From the NCBI RefSeq assembly GCF_026213295.1, contig NC_079414.1, forward strand, positions 10,255,075 to 10,319,074: a stretch of 64,000 nucleotides of DNA, read 5' to 3'. The notes below the pieces were generated by a model. It was not told where the DNA came from. It made no database searches and worked only from the letters and a program-made list of their open reading frames with translations. This DNA is from Gadus chalcogrammus (lineage: Eukaryota > Chordata > Actinopteri > Gadiformes > Gadidae). Both the position numbers and the translations under genes were made by a program. Positions 30,125-64,000 of this stretch are shown one piece after another (the first letter of the stretch is position 1; each line of letters begins with the position of its first letter).

Positions 30125-30665
30125 GGAAGTGTGGAGTGGTACGTTTTTCGGAAACCAATTGTATAACGCTACGGTGTAGTGGATGTTGAAGCTCCGTCTG
30201 AGTATAGATTTATTTAATACTCCCGTCCGAAGGTTAGGATTGCCGGACATACATAATATATTGCTATGGTGTGTGTGTGTGAATGGTGAAGCTCCGTCTG
30301 TGCAGCGATACATTTTCTGGGTCCGAGGGTTGGGCTGCCCGGACACCTATAGTATATCGCTACGGTGTATGGCGCATTTAATTTACAATGCTAGTACATT
30401 TATAAAAGTATCACAAAGTGGGTTCACTGACTCTTTAAACTGAAATGGTATCATTAAGTCCTCATATCGGTACTCTGTATCTGTATTGTTACTCGATATC
30501 CAGCTCATCATGTGTTTAGCTGAGGTTTGGCCTTGGTTCAGGGCTGATAGCCCGTACTCTGCTTAATCGTACACCTCCAAGACCCCCGGTCTCCTCAACA
30601 TCTAGAACAGAACACACAGCGTCAGGAACTCGTCAAGTTCAAATTTGAAACTACGCTGAAGATTA
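30125..30665. repeat. Duplicated block, copy A, with internal tandem units
   Basis: Units of about 115 bases built on GAAGCTCCGTCTG...CCGGACA(C/T)...TATATCGCTACGGTG occur twice here (30175-30270, 30285-30365). They are followed by a tail (CTCTTTAAACTGAAATGGTA, GGGCTGATAGCCC, GTCAGGAACTCGTCAAGTT). The same tail recurs at 33640-33870, so the whole block is duplicated. Confidence 0.75.
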
Positions 30666-31047
30666 GGGATGCATCAATACTGATGCTAGTATCAGGGCCT
30701 GATACTGTGCTCATGTATTCATACTCGTAAAACTTCTCAGGTACAACCACCCGATAAAACTTTACTCACAGTGATGTAATGTTGAAGAGCCAGTAAACCC
30801 CAAACCTTTTTTTTTCAAACGTGGTATGTCCTATATGTCCTATATGACCGTCAACATAGAAATCGATGCCATTTCATCACTGTTCAATTTAGAGAAAAAA
30901 GGGCACAGTTGGCGCTGTCTGTGTGGCTGTGTAGAGCTCTGTCTGGGCAGCGGTTGATTGCGGCGTCCAAGAGAAAGTTGAGCTTTTCTGAAACTTATTG
31001 TGTAACGCTACGGTAATGGATGGTGAAGCTGAACATCGATTTACTTA

Positions 31048-32156
31048 CAGTTTTTCTCAGTTGCTTTGGTTAATTTCTCAGATCAGAATTGAAATTCTCA
31101 CATCAGTGTGTCACTTGTGCACATGAAAAAAACAGTTTCTCATTTACTTGAACACGTTGCAAATGCTTTGGTACATCCATGCACATGATTATGTACAATT
31201 CTCTGCTCTTTCCTACATCATCAATTGCTTATCTCATGTTGATCAAAATGTATTGTAATGGTCTCTATGGAATAGTCTCACCTCCACAACATTTAGGTAT
31301 TAGTTCATTGCATAAGTCTTTACATGCAAAATGATTGAACAAGTTGTCATAATATGTCAAGCATATTTTCTAAACATTTCTATACACTGCCATTAGACTC
31401 TTTTTTTTTTGTTCTTTTTTTATAAATATGTCCTGAATTGGTCAATTGCTACCAGGTGAATCTTGACTTTCTCTAAAGAAGGGAAATGTGTGAAGTGTTA
31501 GATCAACCAACGATCAACCAGTACTGGAGTAGCTCAAAGGTGCATCTCCTGAACCATGAACTGTCAAGTATATATATAGCTGGAGCACAACACAATGTTA
31601 CATTGTCTGAGAATGTGTGGGCCAACAGACAGGAACTGCATCCTTCAGGAGTTGTAGGATGACTGCACTGTAATTCCTACAGCAATGCATGTACAGTTTA
31701 CCCTAAGGAGATTTTCCTATGTACACATTTCTAGCAATGACATGGCCTGTCAAAAAATTACAGTACAAACAGTCAAAGCTCTCCTGCAATCAATCTCCCA
31801 CATACACTAAGGTGTAACTTACAATTTACAATAATTGTCTTCAAAAATTTTGCCATAGTTTACATCAGAACATCCCTCCAGAGTACACTGTTATATTGAC
31901 AACATGACTAAGCAATTTGACTGTCTTATCCGTAGACAATGACCCAAGGACTTGTCATTCTGATGGCACTGACATGTTCATTGAAACAGATATTTACTTT
32001 TGAGAGATGAACTAAGGATTTTGAGCAAGAGACTGGCTTTTGCAGGTAATCCATGGTGTTTTGCTATTTGAACGCATTGTTTTGAGAAATGCACTTACTG
32101 CTTTGCAAATTTCAATTCTGATCTGAGAAATGTACCAAAGCGACTGAGAAAAACTG
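31048..32156. mobile_element. Non-autonomous DNA element with about 50-bp inverted ends
   Basis: The ends CAGTTTTTCTCAGTTGCTTT and the inverse (GAGAAAAACTG at 32156) enclose 1.1 kb; AATTTCTCAGATCAGAATTG is also mirrored. TA precedes the left end, and the right flank (CA) could be a mutated TA, so a Tc1/mariner-like origin is possible but unproven. It interrupts one of the 115-base units: GATTTA lies before and the 'ggcttccc' phrase after. Confidence 0.8.
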
Positions 32157-32199
32157 CAATACCCTTGTCAAGTTAGGCTTCCCAGACTCATTTAAAATA

Positions 32200-32330
32200 C
32201 GTCTATTGTGTAGTGGATGGTGATGCTCCGTCTGAGCAGCGATTTATTTTCTTGGTCCAAGGGTTGGGCTTCCCGGACACCTATAGCATATTGCTGCAGC
32301 GTGTGGCGCATTTAATTTACATTTCATTTA
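32200..32330. repeat. Duplicated block, copy B (left part)
   Basis: Matches 30280-30385 (GCTCCGTCTGAGCAGCGAT, GTTGGGCTTCCCGGACACC, GCGCATTTAATTTACA). The continuation of copy B is displaced to 32981 and 33600-33900 by two insertions. Confidence 0.75.
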
Positions 32331-32980
32331 ATTTATTTATTACGGCTCACGGCCATAGCACATGGCATGGACCACAAAATTCAACTTAAATCATTACAGA
32401 CCAAAACAATGGTGCACGGCAAGGGAAAAAACAAAAACATTACTTAAACAATGGCAGGACATTTCTCAGAAAGGCACCTGTTATAGCAATAACCCCTGGG
32501 TTATTTGACCTCAAAAGCAAAATCAGTTTGATCTTAGATGGAGAATAGACATAATATTTTGGCAGGTATTTTTTTCTATAATACATTACGTTTACATTTT
32601 TACACTCAAAAAGCACATGATATTCGTCGCCAACACAATTGGAATCGCAGATGTTGCACATTCTTTCGCTTCTTTCCAGCCCTTTGTATCTTCCAGTGAC
32701 TTTAGGTATTCTGGTGTTATTCGTTCTAAAATTGCAGATAGCCTGTCTGGACTTTTGGTTTTCATACATCAGGTATTTTTCTAATTTAAACTCTTGTTTA
32801 AATTCTATGTACGTGTCACAGGAAGTCATGCTTGTAAGCTCGCTCTGCCACCTCTGGATGAATTGATCTTTTAACCTCTGCTCAACAATTTTTTTCAGCC
32901 AGTTAATGTTGTGGTACTTTTGTGTTATCCAGATGTATGACAACCCGCAGTCATCCAGTATCTGTTTACAACACTCATAC
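32331..32980 (-). pseudogene. 3' end of a non-LTR retrotransposon ORF
   Basis: The minus-strand frame ends with a Cys/His knuckle (CNICDSN...GDEYHVLFEC) typical of the C terminus of some LINE ORF2 proteins, then a stop near 32440 and a 3' UTR. The reverse transcriptase core is absent, so this is a 5'-truncated insertion. Its 5' border is close to 32980, where sequence of the duplicated block (TATAAAAGTATCACAAAG) resumes. Confidence 0.6.
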
Positions 32981-33043
32981 ACGTATAAAAGTATCACAAA
33001 GATGCTGTCGTCCGTAACCATGGCAAAAAACATGCCCCCCTTT

Positions 33044-33593
33044 GCCGCTTTTCCACCGCACATGTAGCTCGACTCGACTCGACTCGACTCGACACGACTC
33101 GACACGGTAGCAGCACTGGTCGTTTTCCACCGCAAATAGTACCTCCTGGACGTGGGCGGGGTCGGCTGCGCGAAAGGGCTGTGACGTATTTTTGTACGCG
33201 ACGCAAACAACACCTATGCAACCCACACATGGACAGAACCCACATAACAACAATGGAGGACATCGATAACATTACTATTATTAGCTGGCATGTTGAAGAA
33301 GTTGAAGAAGTGGAATATGTTGGCTGCGGCGCTGCTATGGCTGTTACCAGCATGGTTGCCATGTCGCTCTCGTGACTTCGTCACACTCTCTGGCCAATCA
33401 GTGGCCGGCCGTCTGCCGACGTCACCTTTTAGCATCGGCTCAGCCGCTTGGAACCTAGAGCGAGGCGGTACTAGAAAAAGCAGCCACTTCAGGTACCAGA
33501 TACCATGTTTTCGCGGTGGAAACGCAAAAAATGCGAGCTGAGTCCAGTCGAGTCGAGTCGTGTCGAGCTGGTACCATGCAGTGGAAAAGCGGC
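33044..33593. mobile_element. Non-autonomous DNA element with (GACTC)n-bearing inverted ends
   Basis: The ends GCCGCTTTTCCACCGCA and the inverse (GTGGAAAAGCGGC) enclose 550 bases. Next to each end is a short array of CGACT units, on opposite strands (33068-33106 and 33545-33566). This structure is common in fish genomes. No transposase frame. Confidence 0.8.
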
Positions 33594-33900
33594 ATTTGTT
33601 AGTATCTCCTACGGTTCGAAATACTATGAAACAATGGGATCAATGGCTCTTTAAACTGAAATGGTATTATTAAGTTCTCATATCGGTAGTCGGTACTTGG
33701 TATCCAGCTCACCATGTGTGTAGCGGAGGTTTGGACTGGTTTCAGGGCTGATAGCCCTAACTCTTCTAACGCGTCCACCTCAGACCCCTCCTGAGTCTCC
33801 AAGACCCCCAGTCCCAACACCATTTAGGACACAACACATCACGTCAGGAACTCGTCAAGTTACATCAGGAAACAACGCTGGAGACCAACGAGAGGAAACC
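33594..33900. repeat. Duplicated block, copy B (right part)
   Basis: Shares CTTTAAACTGAAATGGTAT, CTCATATCGGTA, GGGCTGATAGCCC and GTCAGGAACTCGTCAAGTT, in the same order, with 30430-30660. Confidence 0.75.
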
Positions 33901-34082
33901 AAAAGACTTCTAAGTCGGTCTGTACCCGTGTCCTCTCCTTCCTCACCTCTCCCAGTTGGTCTTCCCCTGGGAGCGGGAGGCCAGGAAAGACTAGTCAGGC
34001 TATCATTTGGTCTTTTACCAACTTTAATGTTATTGATATTTTAACACAAGTTTGAAAGCATCATTCTTGTAGATCAATTGGA

Positions 34083-35940
<1,858 letters not shown>

Positions 35941-35946
35941 AACACT

Positions 35947-36225
<279 letters not shown>

Positions 36226-36374
36226 GCATTATTGATCCCCAGGGGAATTAAAAGATCCACTGGGGAAATTCAACACTTGGGGCTGCAGAAGGAGGCTGCA
36301 GCAGCAATGTTTCAATTATATCTCCCCGTTCCTGTGAGAGTCCATGTGTTGGCCTGGAGGACCAAAGGAAGCTC

Positions 36375-36545
36375 TAAGGGGCGGTGGCTCACTGGTTACA
36401 ATTAAGGCTCAGTCCCGGGTTCTATGCCTGTCCGTGGTCCTTTGCTGCATGTCTTCCTCTCTCTCTCCCATACCTTCCTGTCTAACTCACTCTATATTAA
36501 GAGCATAAAACCTGCAAAAATAGATCTTTAAAAAAGGAAGCTTGA
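36375..36545 (+). mobile_element. SINE-like fragment
   Basis: Contains GGTGGCTCACTGGTTAC (A-box-like), CCCGGGTTCTATGCC (degenerate B box), TCCTTTGCTGCATGTCTTCC and an A-rich end (TAGATCTTTAAAAAAGG). This order matches a common fish tRNA-derived SINE. Confidence 0.55.
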
Positions 36546-36554
36546 ATTCAGGGG

Positions 36555-36745
36555 TGTGTTAGAGCGTTTTCGACCCTCTCAAAGGACATCTGATGCTGCT
36601 CGGTCCACCGGACTGGATCTGAAAAACTTTTTTCAGGTGGGGTCGCTGATGGGACTGGTCTGCTCAGAAAAGGCAGGGATGAACCGCCTATAGTAGCCCG
36701 CCAGCCCCAGGAATGGCCTCACCTGCTTTTTACTCTCAGGCCTAG
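36555..36745 (-). pseudogene. Ty3/gypsy pol fragment
   Basis: The minus strand encodes VRPFLGLAGYYRRFIPAFS, the well-known segment after the reverse transcriptase of Ty3/gypsy elements, followed by a stop and a scrap of the adjoining region. Less than 200 bases remain. Confidence 0.7.
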
Positions 36746-38549
36746 ACAGCCTATGACTTTCCCACCTGCGGGCGCCCAAGTGGTCTCCCTGCTACCGTAC
36801 CTCCCGGCGTCCAATCAAACACCTCCTTTAGTTTGCCTGGAGCCCTTCCCGCCTCAGATACCCAGCACCAGCGCCACCTTCTGAACATTTATAGTACACT
36901 TTTATAGGCCTAGATTAGGCTAACTTCAACAAGCTTTCTCCACAACAAAACTGTCAGCTGTGGAATAACCTTTGAGAGAATCTGTCCAAATAAATCTGGG
37001 AAATAATTAAGAATCCCTCATGTTGTGGTCATATCTTAGTAGTTGAAATTACTAAAACAAACATTTTTGTGTCTGGATTAGCAATTTAATGTTATGTTCA
37101 GAATTGTAATTTCCAAGATGGCAGATTAAAATGCCAGCGGTGTTAACAGGTGGGACGGCCTCTCCACAGCGGTCCCACTACCCACTTGAGTCGTGCTTCA
37201 TGCTACTGGTCATTAGGAGTCCGTGCAGCGAAGCTGCTGGGCCCCTATTGTTTCTGTAATGTTTTTTTCAAATTCTATAAAACTCATACTGCAGCCTATA
37301 CCGTAAATCGAAAAACTCTTGACATTTTTCGGTATGGTTACCAATAACCCCCTTTACCCATAAACCCAATTTGTGGTACTGCACCCAAAGGTGGCGCTAT
37401 TGTAAAATGCGCTTATTTCTCCTCACCAGATTGACCTGGCCTCATAATTCTTTCTGAATATTAATCTCTAGAATCAGACGCATTTATAAAACCCTAAAAT
37501 TGTATGCTTTTCCCTCAATATCATATTAAAGCTAAACATGGTAAAAAGATTCACAGGCTACAAAAATAATAAAAAATTCACCAAAATCGCCACATCAAAT
37601 CTTTAGACCAAGCCTCACAAAAGTCATCAAACAGAATTTGTTTTACTTAGTTCCATTTGAGACAGATTGGCCAATAAAGTTGGATCAGTTAGCCCATTTT
37701 TCTTATATGACCATTTTGTTATTGTATAAAAAAACACTACTGCACCCAAAGGTGGCGCTATTTCTGGCCTTATTTCTCCTTAATTAATCTATAAAATCAA
37801 ATGCATCTTTTCACCCTGGTCTTCTGCTCTAAAAATGTTTACTTTTCCCACAATTTCATAGAAAAGCCAAACATTTTGCCTAAATGTCCATTTTGTTAAA
37901 ACTACCATACGGCTATCATTAGGTGGATACCATTAACAGTGCAAATTTTCAGATCTGTACTCTTTTAAGAATGCCCTTAATTCTCTTGTGAAATGTATGC
38001 TTGGAGTTTTCTTGAAGTTGTGTGCTTATCAATCGACATTTTGGCAATGTGAAGCTTTGTGCAGTTCAGGCATGTCAGTGGCTCAACGCGATAATGCCGG
38101 GTACTGGTGATCCTTAGGTTGAGAGTTTGAATCCTGATTAGAGCAATATAAACAAGCAGGACATGGCATTCTGTAATTATCATTCAATTATTAACACAAC
38201 ATTGAACCGCATCTGAAATTTATCAGGCAATCAGCATTCCCGCTCATTATTTTCCAAGAATCTGACTGCGAAGACACTATGGGGAACATAATTAATTCTG
38301 TCATATTTATATTTCTTCCTTTAGTGTTCTTGACTACCAATGTTTAATTTCCCCAGAATTTCAAATATTGTTCAGACATTTGCTTTGAAGAAATCCCTTA
38401 ATTAAATTGAGAAATGTGTGCTTGGAGTTTTCTGGATGTTATATGCTTATCAAGGTGATCCTTAGGTTGAGATTTTGAATCCCGATCATAGCTTCATGAA
38501 CAAGCTGAACATGACATTCGGCCATTGACCATGACGCACATAAGTCACA
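36746..38549. other. Intergenic stretch with local direct repeats
   Basis: CTGCACCCAAAGGTGGCGCT occurs at 37379 and again about 360 bases later. GGTGATCCTTAGGTTGAGA with TTTGAATCC occurs near 38107 and 38455. These look like decayed tandem or dispersed repeats. No gene is supported. Confidence 0.5.
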
Positions 38550-39300
38550 CATAAACCACGTCACCAAAATATCCTTCTTCCACCTGCAGAACATAGCACG
38601 CCTTCGACCCACTCTCTCCTTCTCAGCTGCTGAAACACTAATTCATGCCTTCATCACCTCCAAACTCGACTACTGCAATAGCATCCTGTATGGTCTCCCC
38701 TCCACTGTTCTTCAAAAACTGCAATATGTTCAAAACTCCGCTGCTCGACTGCTCACCCACACCCCCTCCAGAGAACCCATCACGCCCGTCCTCCGTCAAC
38801 TTCACTGGCTTCCGGTAAAACAACGCATACATTTCCACCTCACCACCTACAAAGCCCTAAACAACCTTGCCCCCTCATACCTGACGGATCTCCTCCAACG
38901 CCCGATTCACCCACACCGATCACGCTCCACTGTTGCCAACACCCTCATCCCCATCACCAGGACCAAATACCGCACCATAGGGGACAGAGCCTTTGCCATT
39001 GCCCTAACCCTCTGGAACTCCATCCACCTGGCCATCCGTAACTCTGAATCACTGCCGTCTTTCAAAAGTCATCTCAAAACCCACCTCTTCAACATCACTT
39101 ACAACACCTTACAACATCCTTTTTCACCCTCTCTCTTTCTTATTGTCCTATCTTTCTCTGTATTGTTGTTTTGGAGTATTTGTATGTATGCATGTATGTA
39201 TTGTACTGTCCATTTGTATCCTTTTTGTTTTGGTGTTTTTGTAAGCGTCTTTGGGTACCGAGAAAAGCGCTATATAATATGTATTATTATTATTATTATT
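38550..39300 (+). pseudogene. 3' end of an L2/CR1-type LINE
   Basis: The + strand encodes the conserved C-terminal region of L2-type reverse transcriptases: SKLDYCNSILYGLP, LQYVQNSAARLLTH, PVLRQLHWLPV, YKALNNLAPSYL, LWNSI and FKSHLKTHLF. It closes with AAAAGCGCTATATAATATG and a TTATTATTATT tail, the usual L2 3' end. 5'-truncated. Confidence 0.85.
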
Positions 39301-40179
39301 GCTTTGCAGCTCATTTGAAAGCCGAGGCACAGTATTGCATTAAGTGGAACATCTTCATCAACAGCTTACCTTCATAATTAGATGTCATATTTATATATCT
39401 TCCATTAGTGTTTTCTTGACTTTTAATTTTGCTCGGACCCCGTTAATCACCGCTTGCGGTTATATTTTCTTTTCTTTTTCTTTAAGAAAAAACCATAGTC
39501 GATTTTGATCAAAGTATGATAAATTATTTTGCTCCTTTCACATTTTGTCGTATGCATGGCGTTCTGCTTCGAGGTGCATCTTGTTTAAAGAAAGGATCCC
39601 ATATAACGTTTGTTTTAACTGGTTTCTGGTACGATTCAGGTGTAGAATTCTCATTTTATTTTGTGCACCTATGTCGATTTTTGTTACCTACTTCTGTCAG
39701 GCATTATAAGACCATTCCCATTGATGGACGCGCCCACGTGTGATGTCAATAGAGGCTTGTGATGGCGGTCCAACATAACATCTGGTGGTGACATTGGGGT
39801 CCTTTAAAGATGTTAACCAAGACATTGCCACTGTAGCCCCTTCTTCTATGGGGTCTCTGCATGGCGGCTTTGTCTTCCCTTTCATCGATTTGCAGACAGT
39901 ACAGTAGTTTGAAGATGTTGATATCCATGCACTATAATGACGTGTCTGTGTCATCGTCAGTCAACAACATGGTGAGCCCTGTTGTCCACTGATGATGACA
40001 CGCCCATGTCATCATCGGTCAACAGCACGATGAACCATGGGCTGTGTTAGAACCGGGCTGAAACCCTGACTGTTGAATAGTTACGGATATCTTCATTATT
40101 TGTCATTCCGATTATGCATTAAAGCCCACGATAATGACATGTCCCCCTGTACTTCACACAGCTTTGCACGTGCACATTT
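39301..40179. other. Intergenic stretch
   Basis: A weak direct repeat (TGATGACACGCCCATGTCATCATCGGTCAACA and its relatives) around 39940-40030 is the only structure I see. Confidence 0.5.

Positions 40180-40267
<88 letters not shown>
40180..40267. repeat. (GT)n-(GA)n compound microsatellite
   Basis: A short GT run to 40195 followed by about 36 GA units. Confidence 0.96.
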
Positions 40268-40270
<3 letters not shown>

Positions 40271-40355
40271 GCACAGGTTGCAGGGATTGTCATTGCACCT
40301 CAGTGCATGAACTGTATCTGACAATTGTATGTGTGTGTGCGTGTGTTTGAGAGAG

Positions 40356-40560
<205 letters not shown>

Positions 40561-41389
40561 ACAGGGTTCTCCGTTTTTGAGGAAAACACATACAAAATGT
40601 TCATTGATAAAGACACATAAATAAGGTTCCATATTGCATCAAAAAATAAATCAATCATGAAAGAAAAAGACTTCCGGATCCCTCTGGAGAAGAGAGCTGC
40701 GGGATAAGCACAGAATTTCCTCAAATCCTGGCAGCGCCCCTGTGCTGATCTGTTTTCTGACAAATTACGTTGTGATGTGATGTTATTTATCAGTATTTCC
40801 CACCCTATTACAATCATTGTGTTGAACAAAATAAAATAATCATTGAAAATATGAATCAATCATTATTAATAAGGTATATTATTCCAATCATTAAACAATT
40901 TGCAATGAACAAAACACAAAACCAACCAAAGCGGAAATGCATTCATAATCGATTTGTTCCCAGTCGACGCGCAGTCATTTCAATCAGTCAATCAATCACT
41001 GCGCCCCTTGTGCGTCACTGGGCGCGCGTGGTGACTGCCTGTTGCTGAAGCTGGGCGCGAGAGCGGTCTACTTCACACCTCCTCGGAAACAGACAGTGAA
41101 CATGTCTCCTTGAACAACATCCTCTCCAACTCAACTCACATTTTCTTTTCTTCAGTGTATCCCGTTTGTCCGGGATATTCCAAACGTGGACTTTTAAAGG
41201 TAATTGCAAATTGGCGGTTCTTTATTGTTTTACCCGAGAGTGCGCGCTATGATGGGCCGACATCACACGTCACACAGCGGCTGCTCTACCAGCGCGAGAC
41301 CACATGTGTAGGAGAGTTTTATTGCAACTAAACACTTCTGTTTTCTTTTTTTTTCATGAACAGAAGAGTGAGAGAGAAAAGTAAGAGCA
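40561..41389. other. Upstream region and 5' UTR of the tachykinin receptor gene
   Basis: GC content rises from about 40960 (GTCGACGCGCAG, GGGCGCGCGTGG). No TATA box is evident, which fits a GC-rich GPCR promoter. I cannot place the transcription start. Confidence 0.35.
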
Positions 41390-62626
<21,237 letters not shown>

Positions 62627-63770
62627 GTGGGCACACATATACACACACACGCACACATACACATGCGCGTACACACGCAGGCATGCACGCACGCATGAAT
62701 GCGCACATGTATTAAAGCACACACGCGCACACACACAAACAGACAAACACACGCACACACAGACACATGAGCGTACATGCAAGCATGAATACACACACCT
62801 TTTAATGCGTGCACACACTCAGACAACCACGCACGCACTCACTTTGAGAACTCAAAGTTGTAGTTGTTATAGTTTAACAATAATATTATATTATATCATG
62901 CAATATCGATTTAATTGTCTATGGGTGTTCAGATGAAAGGCAGGACAACTTGATGATGTTGCAACTCTAATGGAAGGTCTGAGTGCATTTACGCATTAAT
63001 CGAAGGACATTATCTCTAGTGGCAACGGTTAATACAAGTGTTCTGTATACAACAAGTGACTGAATGGTGTAATTCCAAAACACTTTACACAAGGGCATGC
63101 ATTGTAACTAATGAAGAGGATATGCTAATGTTGACTAGATGCCATTTTCAATGCTAGTCATTGTTGCTACAGAGGACATTTATATTTGAACTAGCGGCCA
63201 TTTTACATAAATGGCCGCTAGTAACTGTACCTGCTGCAAAGGACATGCTAATTATGTTAAAAAAAATTACGCCCATGTCAATAATATAATAAGAATAATA
63301 ACAATAATAATGCATTATAAACATACCTGTCGTGCATTATGTTCTGCTTATAGCACTTAATAATTACAATCACATGTTCATAATGCTTTAGGCATTAACA
63401 TTAATTATAGGGTTAGGGTTAGGGTAACCTAACCTAACCTAACCCATTATGCAAAATAATCGCTGTTATAGTTTTCACTTACTCAAAGTCCCAAATGACC
63501 AAGTAAATTAAATTATTATCACATTTCAACCTTATAATAGTACAATAATAAAAGTCATTATGAATGCATTATAATGTCTTATGATTGACTTGTGAAAATT
63601 GTTACGAAGCATCATGAGTATTAACAAGTGCTTATAATTATAATCACACAGTGCTATAAACAGATTAAAACAAATTGTAAGTATTTTTGTAATTCATCAT
63701 AGACATCATGAATTATTACAGAAAGAGTTTCCCTAATTCTCCCCAATCGGAATCTTAATCACTTGTAATC
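62627..63770. other. Receptor intron 4, visible part
   Basis: Imperfect CA-rich tract at 62636-62835. A perfect palindrome TTTTACATAAATGGCCGCTAG / CTAGCGGCCATTTTACAT lies at about 63191-63222. AT-rich afterwards. The terminal receptor exon was not found. Confidence 0.5.
63406..63444. repeat. Short telomere-like words in head-to-head order
   Basis: GGGTTAGGGTTAGGGT is directly followed by AACCTAACCTAACCTAACCC, so the two strands' telomere-like words face each other. Confidence 0.85.
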
Positions 63771-63784
63771 TGCTTCCTGTCCCT

Positions 63785-64000
63785 TGTCCGCCCTTTCCTC
63801 CCCTCCCGTCCCCTCCCCTCCCCTCCCGTCCCGTCCCCGTCCCCTCCCCTCCCGTCCCCTCCCCTCCCCTCCCCTCCCCTCCCGTCCCCTCCCCTCCCCT
63901 CCCCTCCCCTCCCGTCCCCTCCTCTCCCGTCCCGTCCCGTCCTCTCCCGTCCCCTCCCCTCCCGTCCCCTCCCCTCCCCTCCCCTCCCCTCCCCTCCCTT
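63785..64000. repeat. (CCCCT)n pentanucleotide array with CCCGT variants
   Basis: About 43 pentamer units, CCCCT or CCCGT, running off the right edge. The minus strand is a dense GGGGA array with G-quadruplex potential. Confidence 0.95.

Overview
The window looks like ordinary nuclear DNA of a teleost fish. It has multi-exon genes with canonical GT-AG introns, very long CA/GT, CT/GA and GATA microsatellites, and many fish-type transposon relics (tRNA-derived SINEs, L2- and RTE-like LINE ends, hAT and TTAA-flanked non-autonomous DNA elements, a Ty3/gypsy-type LTR derivative). The species cannot be read from the sequence. The extreme dinucleotide-repeat load recalls gadiform genomes, but that is only an inference. 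All four supported host genes lie on the + strand. Layout: (1) positions 1-3350 hold the 3' part of a proline/glutamine-rich secretory calcium-binding phosphoprotein (SCPP) gene; the window opens inside its signal-peptide exon and all introns are phase 0. (2) 3.6-11.4 kb is transposon territory: a TTAA-flanked element with a hAT element nested in it, a short LTR retroelement with an 11-residue proline-rich repeat, a dead LINE, and a foldback element inserted into a SINE. (3) 15.0-18.6 kb holds a complete second SCPP gene, of the acidic (Ala/Glu/Val) type, with a TATA promoter and poly(A) signal. (4) 20.3-25.4 kb holds a complete cyclic-nucleotide-gated channel alpha subunit, best match cnga1, 700 residues from eight coding exons. 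(5) 26-41 kb is intergenic, with duplicated blocks, a degenerate minus-strand coding fragment, LINE, gypsy and SINE relics and GATA arrays. (6) 41.39 kb to beyond the right edge holds a tachykinin NK3-type receptor (tacr3-like); exons 1-4 are present and the C-terminal exon lies outside. Its 8.2 and 11.6 kb introns carry minisatellites, a nested element with a RecQ-like Walker A fragment, foldback palindromes and LINE pieces. The genes have unrelated jobs: tooth/bone/scale mineral matrix (SCPPs), photoreceptor cation channel (CNGA) and peptide GPCR (TACR3). Their human counterparts (the SCPP cluster, CNGA1, TACR3) all lie on chromosome 4, so the grouping looks like conserved macro-synteny rather than a functional operon. 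I did not find a clearly new biological system. The most unusual things are splice sites bordered directly by long simple repeats, the deeply nested and foldback repeats, and a possible orphan SCPP-like exon between the two SCPP genes.
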